A stretch of DNA of 16,614 bases from Pseudanabaena sp. UBA1465 (GTDB lineage: Bacteria > Cyanobacteriota > Cyanobacteriia > Pseudanabaenales > Pseudanabaenaceae). Where the stretch lies: positions 1-16,614 of the forward strand of contig DCSN01000068.1 of the NCBI GenBank assembly GCA_002325645.1, in the 5' to 3' direction. This document shows, one piece after another, positions 1 to 5,944 of this stretch; the first letter of the stretch is position 1, and each line of letters opens with the position of its first letter. The translations under genes were made by a program, and so were the position numbers. The notes below the pieces were generated by a model that saw only the letters and a program-made list of their open reading frames with translations, ran no database searches and had not been told where the DNA came from.

Positions 1-128
1 TATCCCAGTTGCAACAGGAACTAACTGGTTTAACTTGGGAAATTGCGCGATCGCTAGAGAGAGATTTAGATGAAGGTCAATATCACAATGGCAAAGCCGC
101 AGTGATTCAAATTCTAGGTAGAAAATAA
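1..128 (+). CDS. C-terminal end of an unidentified protein (partial)
   Basis: An open frame enters from the left edge and stops at TAA 126-128. It encodes about 41 residues with a polar, helical look: charged residues (ExARSLERDLDEG) precede a short hydrophobic strand and the terminal GRK. Codon use and an in-frame HIP1 site match the neighbouring genes, so it is probably the true end of a real gene and not a chance frame. I do not recognise the family from this fragment and assign no function. It runs in the same direction as the DUF2202 gene, 89 bases away, so the two could be cotranscribed; no hairpin terminator is visible between them. Confidence 0.55.
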   Translation, partial: SQLQQELTGLTWEIARSLERDLDEGQYHNGKAAVIQILGRK

Positions 129-217
129 TTAATCTAATAATTAATCTAATTGAACCAAACAACTACTCATTCTGTCTAAAGAAGGTGAAGTTAAGATTCA
201 AAAAGGAAAAACTTGTA

Positions 218-871
218 ATGAACTTTCAGAAAAAACTGGCTTTGGGAATGGCGATCGCTACTTGTGTAGTTTTGCTCCCTGCCACATTTATTTATGCTCA
301 AAACCTGAGCCGTGCTGAGGTTGTAGCCCAAGCATCAACTACTTCTCCAGCCCTAACCAATGCCGAAATTGAAGGCTTGAAGTTTATGCGTGAAGAAGAA
401 AAGATGGCGCGGGATGTATATCAAGTTTTAGGCGATCGCTGGAATTTACGCAGTTTCAGGAATATTAATCAAGCAGAGCAGCGCCACATGGATCGGGTGA
501 AGATGCTGATGCAATCCTATGGTATTGCCGATCCTGTGGTTAGCAATGAGGTCGGCGTATTTGCTAATCCTGAACTAGCAGCCATGTACAAGCAACTGGT
601 ACAACGCGGACAGACTTCATTATTGGAAGCCTTAAAGGTGGGCGCATTGATCGAAGAAACTGACATTAAAGATTTGCGCGATCGGCTGAATGCCACTAAT
701 CATCCGCAGCTTAAAGCAACCTATGGGAACTTGTTGCAGGGTTCCTACAATCATTTGCAAGCCTTTATCAGACAGATCGAGCGCCAAGGTGGAGCTTATA
801 CGCCGCAAGTTCTCTCACAACAAGAGTTTGCAGCAATTCTGGCTCAGGGAAATCGCTCTGGTCGTCGTTAG
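218..871 (+). CDS. Exported DUF2202 ferritin-like protein
   Basis: A 217-residue protein. Residues 1-27 form a signal peptide (basic QKK, hydrophobic core, Ala-rich end near YAQ), so the mature protein should act in the periplasm or outside the cell. The rest matches DUF2202, a family with a four-helix ferritin-like fold: EEEKMARDVY at 59-68, E88/H90 in AEQRH, IEETD near 146-149 and a late YNHL with H179. These Glu/His positions are where a di-metal site would sit; metal binding or oxidation is inferred from the fold. An in-frame GTG at 185 would add 11 residues. I prefer ATG 218 because AGGA (204-207) lies about 10 bases upstream and the signal peptide then starts normally. It is probably monocistronic, closed by the 895-943 terminator. 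Confidence 0.85.
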   Translation: MNFQKKLALGMAIATCVVLLPATFIYAQNLSRAEVVAQASTTSPALTNAEIEGLKFMREEEKMARDVYQVLGDRWNLRSFRNINQAEQRHMDRVKMLMQSYGIADPVVSNEVGVFANPELAAMYKQLVQRGQTSLLEALKVGALIEETDIKDLRDRLNATNHPQLKATYGNLLQGSYNHLQAFIRQIERQGGAYTPQVLSQQEFAAILAQGNRSGRR

Positions 872-894
872 GGACTTGCGCCCAAATCCAAACC

Positions 895-943
895 AAGAAA
901 AAAGTTAAAAGTGTTGCTTTGCAACACTTTTAACTTTTTTCTT
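895..943. terminator. Bidirectional rho-independent terminator
   Basis: A perfect 23-bp inverted repeat, 895-917 with 921-943, around a TTT loop. The arms begin with an A-rich run and end in a T-rich run, so transcripts from either strand would form a hairpin followed by U residues. It sits 23 bases after the DUF2202 stop codon and isolates that gene from the IS630 remnant. Confidence 0.85.
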
Positions 944-1101
944 GTGGTTCGTTTGATCGAAAATTGCTGTAAAACTGAAGGATTAGATCTGCGACGGTAG
1001 CGCCCTGAAGGTTATGATGAAAGGAAGAGAAGGAAATCAAGCTAGTACAAGATGGCTAAAATGAAGATACCATAGAATAGAAAACGATCAAGTAGCAAAC
1101 A

Positions 1102-1653
1102 ATGACTGTATTACTTCCAAAGGCACTACATCTAGAAACGCAAGAAAAAGAAGAATTACAAAAGTTGATCAATGGTCATAGCACACCGCAGCAAATAGCA
1201 ATTCGAGCTAATATTATTCTACTAGCCGACCAAGGACACAATCATCGGGGCATAGCGAGAGAACTGAATATTAGTCGAAAAATGGCGCGACTTTGGCGAG
1301 AACGTTGGCTATCTAGTCGGGAAAAAAACATAGCTGTATTGGAATGCTTAAGTGATGCCGAACGCTCGGGCGCACCAGCAACATTTGAACTTGAGCAAAT
1401 CCTGCATCTATTTTCTATAGCCTGCGAAAACCCAGAAGAGAGTGGTCGTCCCATCAGCCACTGGACAAGCCGCGAACTTGCAGACGAAATGATCAAGCGA
1501 GGAATAGTTGAAACCATATCACCTCGGCATGTTGGTCGTTTACTTGCTGAAGCAGACCTGAAGCCGCATCAGTCTGGCTACTGACTGAATCCTCCCCCTG
1601 ACCCCATGTTTGAGCAAAAAGTCAGCAGAATTACTGAAACCTACTTGACTAAG
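1102..1653 (+). pseudogene. IS630-family transposase, nonsense-mutated and 3'-truncated
   Basis: The first 160 codons (1102-1584) encode the DNA-binding half of an IS630-type transposase: a helix-turn-helix region at about residues 27-65 (NISRKMARLWRERW), then a second helical domain ending in RHVGRLLAEADLKPHQ. Family members normally read on through this point with a Trp codon. Here the codon after SGY is TGA (1582-1584), and the same frame continues with LNPPPDPMFEQKV and further IS630-like residues to about 1653. Homology then stops, inside the gene, at the join with a toxin gene on the other strand. The catalytic DDE half is absent, so the element cannot transpose itself. I could not define terminal inverted repeats. 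An IS630 subgroup using two ORFs could explain the stop but not the missing 3' half. Confidence 0.85.
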
Positions 1654-1704
1654 ATCTTTTTTAAAGCGGGAAGTCAGAAAAATTTCGATAGAATTACTCG
1701 ACAT
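1540..1704 (-). pseudogene. RelE/ParE-like toxin gene, truncated at an IS630 junction
   Basis: The minus-strand ATG at 1704-1702 opens a frame whose first 18 residues, including IEIFLTSRFKKDL, have the start typical of small RelE/ParE-superfamily toxins (first beta strand, then a basic helix). At about position 1650 the frame runs into antisense IS630 sequence and continues as unrelated residues to a stop at 1540. A normal toxin of this type is about 85-100 residues, so all catalytic or ribosome-binding parts are missing. The start codon overlaps the end of the antitoxin frame, the usual arrangement for such operons. No downstream toxin fragment was recognised on the far side of the IS remnant, so a deletion or rearrangement followed the insertion. 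The family call rests on only 18 residues plus context. Confidence 0.6.
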
Positions 1705-1922
1705 CAATCCCCTCCCACATCTGAGATAGAGGAATAGTTTGACCACTCATCGCCTCTCTAAAACCTTGTTTAATACCCTCAATGACAATACCATCAGGGG
1801 TATCATCAAGATCTTCACGGGTTTTTTTGACTAAAATATTGTAAAACTCCTTGTTGCTCGTTAAGCGAAAGTTGATCGATCAAATTAAGAACCTGATCTT
1901 TTGTAATTTGTAAAGTTAGCAT
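1694..1922 (-). pseudogene. RelB/ParD-like antitoxin gene with a one-base frameshift
   Basis: ATG at 1922-1920 begins MLTLQITKDQVLNLIDQL and reads LNEQQGVLQYFSQKNP before a TGA. Removing one A from the A7 tract on the coding strand (T7 at 1822-1828) restores a continuous 75-residue frame ending at TAA 1696-1694, through REDLDDTPDGIVIEG and ending GIDVE. The span of 229 bases is one base more than a multiple of three, consistent with a single insertion. The restored protein has the size and acidic character of an antitoxin, with a C-terminal toxin-binding tail that overlaps the toxin start. With the toxin destroyed, decay is the simplest reading. Transcriptional slippage on the A7 tract could in principle yield some full-length product. 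The antitoxin family is not certain. Confidence 0.6.
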
Positions 1923-2035
1923 AAGTGTTAGTTTCCTTAGGTGTTATTCATAAATTCAGCAAAATATTATTTTCTACTGCTTGAATTATAACGGCACATC
2001 AATCCCAATCTCTCTCATCCTCGAATCATCAGGTA

Positions 2036-2070
2036 ATCGCCTCAACATTCACCTCCATAAAGCCGATCGC
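2036..2070. repeat. HIP1-associated local repeat, copy 1
   Basis: A 35-base unit matching 2313-2347 at 31 of 35 positions. Both copies start with ATCGCCTCAACATTCA and end in a HIP1 or near-HIP1 site. On the minus strand both read as an in-frame NVEAI peptide, which is probably coincidental or a trace of a duplicated coding fragment. Confidence 0.7.
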
Positions 2071-2103
2071 TATTACTGTGAGTCATAATTTGTAGGCGAT
2101 CGC
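2065..2103. repeat. HIP1-bounded dispersed repeat, copy A
   Basis: A 39-base segment that begins with GATCGC, ends with GCGATCGC and is identical at 34 of 39 positions to 10212-10250, more than 8 kb away. The core reads TATTACTGTGAGTC. It overlaps the end of the 2036-2070 repeat by one HIP1 half, giving a mosaic of repeat modules joined at HIP1 palindromes. Confidence 0.75.
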
Positions 2104-2312
2104 CTCAACAACTATTTATCTTTGCGATCGCCAATAATTTCTCGAAACTCATCAACGAAGCAAATCATTTTTGAGTGCTTAACTTCGGCGATAAACAGAT
2201 AACTTTGTCGAGCTTTTCGGTTTGGGATAACTTATAGTTTTAACGCAATTGCGGTTTAATTACTCTAATAGATGCTAAATTACCGCAGATTTGTACTTTA
2301 CAGTCAAATACG

Positions 2313-2347
2313 ATCGCCTCAACATTCATCTTCATCAAGGCGATCGC
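2313..2347. repeat. HIP1-associated local repeat, copy 2
   Basis: Second copy of the 35-base unit at 2036-2070, with four substitutions (C/T, C/T, A/C and C/G). It lies 243 bases from copy 1, in the same non-coding stretch, and ends in a full GCGATCGC. Confidence 0.7.
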
Positions 2348-2562
2348 AGAGATTTTTACTCTTGAAACTGTTGCCTGTGAATAATCGCCATACAATGCAA
2401 GCTTAAATATCTTTTTATATTTAGAAATAGTTATTGCGAGATAGTCGCAATATGTTTGCACTTATGCTACGATAACTTAACCGATCAAGATTTGCTTAAC
2501 AATTCGCTCAACACCTTGAACAATATAAATAGTGATGAATTGATTAGTACTAATTTACTTTC

Positions 2563-2591
2563 TTACTGCTAATTAATTCTAATAAGATTAT
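2563..2591 (+). promoter_or_regulatory. Possible feoAB promoter
   Basis: TTACTG (2563-2568) and GATTAT (2586-2591) are spaced 17 bases apart, 18 bases before the feoA start codon. Both hexamers deviate from consensus. A 12-bp palindrome ATTAGTACTAAT (2543-2554) lies just upstream and could be an operator. Fur control is common for feo genes, but I see no good Fur-box match. Confidence 0.3.
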
Positions 2592-2608
2592 ATATGGGTA
2601 TAACCTAG

Positions 2609-3226
2609 ATGAACAACAAAATTACAAGTGTTGACCATAATTCAGGTAACTATGGCTTGGCAACACTAGACAAATTACAGGAGCGATCGCCAAATGCGAA
2701 GACTATGGCGCTATCTACGAGCAAAGTAGGCGATCGCGTGCGGATTGTTTCCCTCAATTGTGATGAATCCAATAGTCGGCTCATGGGTATGGGATTTATG
2801 CCTGGAGTGGTGTTGGAAGTGGTTAGCTGTGCGGCGACGGGTTCCGTAATTGTGGCGCTTCAAGATCATCGACTGGGATTGGGAATAGAAATGGCTCAAT
2901 GCGTTCAGGTCGTACCCGTAGATTCAGACATAAACCAGCATATTTTTAATGTAAAGAAGACAATGCCAAACAACTCGAAAACACCGACAACGAAACTTCA
3001 AGATGTGGCGATCGGTTCGCGCTTAAAGGTTGTGGGTTACGAACCGACAGCCCGTGACTACAAGCGCAAGTTACTGGCGATGGGATTAACGCCTGGTACG
3101 GAATTGGAGGTAAAGCGTCATGCACCATTGGGCGATCCCACCGAAATTGAAGTGCGCGGGTTTCGACTAAGTTTACGCAAAAGTGAAGCTGATGCACTAT
3201 TGGTTGAACTAATCCCAGGAGCATAA
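2609..3226 (+). CDS. feoA: FeoA, tandem two-domain ferrous iron transport protein A
   Basis: FeoA proteins are small cytosolic SH3-like partners of the FeoB Fe2+ transporter. This 205-residue version carries two FeoA domains in tandem: residues 37-103 (KVGDRVRIV, then RLMGMGFMPG) and 129-202 (AIGSRLKVV, then KLLAMGLTPG, ending in LRKSEADALLVEL). Single-domain FeoA is about 75-80 residues. The first 32 residues, before an internal Met at 33 (codon at 2705), are polar, resemble no FeoA part and could be an over-long N-terminus. The ribosome-binding site is weak at both starts, so ATG 2609 is kept as the longest option. The gene ends 2 bases before feoB, whose Shine-Dalgarno AGGAG lies inside the last feoA codons, so the two are surely cotranscribed and probably translationally coupled. 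Confidence 0.93.
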   Translation: MNNKITSVDHNSGNYGLATLDKLQERSPNAKTMALSTSKVGDRVRIVSLNCDESNSRLMGMGFMPGVVLEVVSCAATGSVIVALQDHRLGLGIEMAQCVQVVPVDSDINQHIFNVKKTMPNNSKTPTTKLQDVAIGSRLKVVGYEPTARDYKRKLLAMGLTPGTELEVKRHAPLGDPTEIEVRGFRLSLRKSEADALLVELIPGA

Positions 3227-3228
3227 AC

Positions 3229-5565
3229 GTGAACCAACCCATCATCGGATTAGTCGGCAATCCTAACTGTGGCAAAACCACATTATTTAACGCCTTAACA
3301 GGGAGCAATCAGCACGTTGGCAACTGGGCAGGGGTCACGGTGGAGCGCAAGGAAGGCGAATATCGATCGCAGGGTCAACAAATTACGGTCGTGGATTTGC
3401 CTGGGGTATATTCTGTGGATGCCGAAGATAGCACCACGGGACTAGATGAACTGGTGGCTAGGGATTATTTGCTGTCTGGTGAAGCCAATGCGATCGTCAA
3501 TATTGTCGATGCCTCGAATTTGGAACGGAATCTATATCTCACCACGCAGATTTTGGAAATGGGTGTGCCAATATTGGTCGCCCTGAATATGATTGACTTG
3601 GCAGAAAAACGCAATATTCGCATTGATGTAGAACAGTTATCGCAAAGGCTAGGATGTCCCGTTATCTCCCTATGTGCTTATGCAGGTAAGGGAATCGCTC
3701 AGTTGCGAGGGGCGGTGGATCTTGCCTTAAGCAATCCCGAAATTCCCCACAACTATGTGATCTATCCCCCTGAAATTGAGCAGGTTTTAGGGGATTTAAC
3801 GCCATTATTAGAAGATCGGGCGCTGGCGAATCCCGCCAATGTGCGTTGGTTTGGACTCAATCTCTTGCAGTACGACGATCGCCATTTAGCTAGTTTAGGG
3901 CAGGAACTATTACAAAAAATTGGCAAACATCGTCAGCATATTCAGGAAGATCTGGGCGAAGATATCGATCTATTAATTGCCGACAGTCGCTATACATGGA
4001 TTCGACAGATCATGCAGGGCGCAGTGGAACGGAACGACCTCTTGCAGAAAACGACTTCCGATCGCCTTGATCGCCTAGTCCTCAATCGCTGGTTGGGCAT
4101 TCCCATTTTTCTAGCGGTAATGTATCTGATGTTTATGGTGTCGATTAACCTTGGGGGCGCTTTTATTGACTTCTTTGACATTGGCGTGGGAACAATCTTT
4201 GTCGATGGAACCGAACATCTGTTAACTCAAATCAATGCTCCTGGTTGGCTGATTGGACTGTTAGCCGATGGGGTCGGTGGCGGCATTCAGACCACTTCCA
4301 CCTTTATTCCCCAAATTGGTTTTCTATTTCTATTTCTTGCCATTCTCGAAGACTCAGGTTATCTCGCTCGCGCCGCCTTTGTGATGGATCGGCTGATGCG
4401 CTTTGTGGGACTGCCTGGTAAATCCTTTGTGCCGATGATGGTGGGCTTTGGTTGCAATATCCCAGGCATTATGGCAACGCGAACTTTAGAAAATCGCCGC
4501 GATCGCCTGATGACCATTCTCATGAACCCCTTTATGTCCTGTGGGGCGCGTTTGCCAGTCTATGCCCTCTTCTGTGCCGCCTTTTTCCCCACCAATGGTC
4601 AAAATATTGTCTTCATGCTCTATATTGTCGGCATTCTCGCCGCCATTTTCACGGGACTGGTGATGAAGAGAACTCTATTTCGCGGCGATGCGGCTCCCTT
4701 TGTGATGGAACTCCCCCCGTACCATATTCCCACCCTCAGAGGTATTACGATTCGGGCTTGGGAACGCCTCAAAGCCTTTATCACCAAAGCAGGGAAAATG
4801 ATTGTGATCGTGGTGATTATTCTCGGATTAATTAACTCCGTGGGTATCGATGGCTCCTTTGGCAAAAAAGATAGTCAAGACTCGATCCTCAGTCACTTTA
4901 GCCGCGCCATTACGCCCGTATTCAGACCCATGGGCATCGAACAGGATAACTGGCCTGCTACGGTCGGGCTATTTACAGGTATATTTGCCAAGGAAGTGAT
5001 GGTGGGAACCATGGATTCCCTTTACACGGCTTTAGGCGAACAGGCGGCTGGTGCTGCGGATAAACCGCCCGAACCTTTTGATTTTTGGGCAGGCATGGGT
5101 AAAGCCGTGAATAGCATTCCTGAAAACTTAACTAAATTGGCGGATAAGGCGATCGATCCACTAGGATTAAGTATTTTGGGAAGTACAGCCGATCTAGAAA
5201 CAGCCGCTAAGAAACAGGAAGTAAATTCCACCACCTTCGGACAGATGGCTTCCCGCTTTGGCAGTCCTGCGGCAGCGATCGCCTATCTCCTATTTGTGTT
5301 ACTTTACTTTCCCTGCGTTTCCGCAACCGCCGCTATATACCGCGAAACTAACCTCGGCTGGACAGTCTTTGTCGGTTGCTGGACAACGGGACTCGGCTAT
5401 TGGGTGGCGGTCTTCTATTACCAATTAATGACCCTGAGTCAACATCCTGCTACGTCGATCGCTTGGTTAACAGGCTTATCCCTATTCATGCTAGGCACAT
5501 TAGTGGGATTGCGAAGATTTAGCGCCCATCGCCGTATTCAAGCCAAAAGTCAACAGACGGCATAG
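3229..5565 (+). CDS. feoB: FeoB, GTP-dependent ferrous iron transporter
   Basis: FeoB is the inner-membrane Fe2+ permease, driven or gated by its cytosolic G domain. The 778 residues match the usual length. The N-terminal G domain shows G1 GNPNCGKT (10-17), G2 GVTVE (35-39), G3 DLPG (56-59) and G4 NMID (120-123), followed by a helical GDI-like linker. The membrane part begins near residue 288 (RWLGIPIFLAVMYL) and has two Gate/nucleoside-recognition-type repeats with the conserved GFGCNIPGIMATRT and FSCGAR-like MSCGARLPVY segments, and a late YFPCVSATAAI segment containing the conserved Cys. Translation starts at GTG 3229, supported by AGGAG at 3217-3221 with 7-base spacing and by the spacing of the G1 motif. 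It forms an operon with feoA, and a FeoC-like gene follows 44 bases later. Confidence 0.97.
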   Translation: MNQPIIGLVGNPNCGKTTLFNALTGSNQHVGNWAGVTVERKEGEYRSQGQQITVVDLPGVYSVDAEDSTTGLDELVARDYLLSGEANAIVNIVDASNLERNLYLTTQILEMGVPILVALNMIDLAEKRNIRIDVEQLSQRLGCPVISLCAYAGKGIAQLRGAVDLALSNPEIPHNYVIYPPEIEQVLGDLTPLLEDRALANPANVRWFGLNLLQYDDRHLASLGQELLQKIGKHRQHIQEDLGEDIDLLIADSRYTWIRQIMQGAVERNDLLQKTTSDRLDRLVLNRWLGIPIFLAVMYLMFMVSINLGGAFIDFFDIGVGTIFVDGTEHLLTQINAPGWLIGLLADGVGGGIQTTSTFIPQIGFLFLFLAILEDSGYLARAAFVMDRLMRFVGLPGKSFVPMMVGFGCNIPGIMATRTLENRRDRLMTILMNPFMSCGARLPVYALFCAAFFPTNGQNIVFMLYIVGILAAIFTGLVMKRTLFRGDAAPFVMELPPYHIPTLRGITIRAWERLKAFITKAGKMIVIVVIILGLINSVGIDGSFGKKDSQDSILSHFSRAITPVFRPMGIEQDNWPATVGLFTGIFAKEVMVGTMDSLYTALGEQAAGAADKPPEPFDFWAGMGKAVNSIPENLTKLADKAIDPLGLSILGSTADLETAAKKQEVNSTTFGQMASRFGSPAAAIAYLLFVLLYFPCVSATAAIYRETNLGWTVFVGCWTTGLGYWVAVFYYQLMTLSQHPATSIAWLTGLSLFMLGTLVGLRRFSAHRRIQAKSQQTA

Positions 5566-5609
5566 CTTAACTAAATGATTCGCCATCTCTATCAACCTAT
5601 TTTAAAATC

Positions 5610-5834
5610 ATGATTCTGCAAAAACTTCAAGAATATTTTCGTTCGCGATCGCCAACTTCCCTAGAAGAAATCGCCAATCACTTCCAATGTGAGCCTGAGG
5701 CTTTGCGCGGGATGTTAGCTCAACTAATTCGCAAAGGTCGCATTCAAAAACTGGACGGTAAAAATTGCGGCGACTGTCATAGTTGCAAGCCCGAAAGTCT
5801 CGAACTATACGAATGGGTGAAACCCCATTCCTAG
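5610..5834 (+). CDS. feoC: FeoC-like winged-helix protein with Cys motif
   Basis: A 74-residue protein. Residues 1-50 form a small winged helix (LQEYFRSRSPTSLEEIANHF, then ALRGMLAQLIRKGRIQ). C53, C56 and C59 (CGDCHSC) follow, and C27 is the only other Cys. FeoC proteins combine this fold with a Cys cluster that binds an oxygen-sensitive Fe-S cluster, and they act as a regulatory or stabilising subunit of FeoB. The E. coli-type pattern has four clustered Cys; only three are clustered here, so C27 or another ligand would be needed for a [4Fe-4S] cluster. Position directly after feoB, same strand, supports the assignment. No strong Shine-Dalgarno is seen before ATG 5610. It could instead be a general HTH regulator, but context makes FeoC likelier. 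Confidence 0.75.
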   Translation: MILQKLQEYFRSRSPTSLEEIANHFQCEPEALRGMLAQLIRKGRIQKLDGKNCGDCHSCKPESLELYEWVKPHS

Positions 5835-5847
5835 GTGTAATATTCCC

Positions 5848-5942
5848 AATCCCTTCCCAGTATCAAAATAGACATTAAAAACCAAGAATTAGCGTTGCGG
5901 CGCTTCGCGCCGCAACGTCTAATCTTTGACTGGGAAGGGATT
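5848..5942. terminator. Nested hairpin between convergent feoC and pxcA
   Basis: Two inverted repeats, one inside the other. The outer 14-bp arms are AATCCCTTCCCAGT (5848-5861) and its complement (5929-5942). The inner hairpin (5893-5903 with 5907-5917) is an 11-bp GC-rich stem capped by TTC(G), extended by an ATTAG/CTAAT pair (5888-5892, 5919-5923) with one bulge. There is no clear U-run. It lies between two convergent stop codons, the pxcA stop being 2 bases away, so a role in two-way termination or 3'-end protection fits. Confidence 0.6.
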
Positions 5943-5944
5943 AT

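Larger units (their letters stand above)
1923..2608. other. Long intergenic region with repeats and coding debris
   Basis: About 690 bases with no convincing intact gene. The region holds HIP1-bounded repeats (2036-2070, 2065-2103, 2313-2347). A minus-strand frame ends at TAG 2114-2112 and reads SYLFIAEVKHSKMICFVDEF; it looks like the end of a lost gene. A second tiny minus-strand frame at about 1990-2045 ends in REIGIDVPL. A 73-codon minus-strand frame at 2240-2461 is partly made of repeat sequence and is not credible as a gene. The last 100 bases are AT-rich and should contain the feo promoter. Confidence 0.6.

Noticed and set aside
185..217. GTG start for the DUF2202 protein
   Set aside because: It would put an 11-residue basic stretch before the signal peptide, and the better-placed AGGA supports ATG 218.
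2240..2461. A 73-codon minus-strand frame with a normal-looking start
   Set aside because: Part of it is the 35-base repeat, it has no recognisable motif or ribosome-binding site, and it sits in a stretch of repeat and gene debris.
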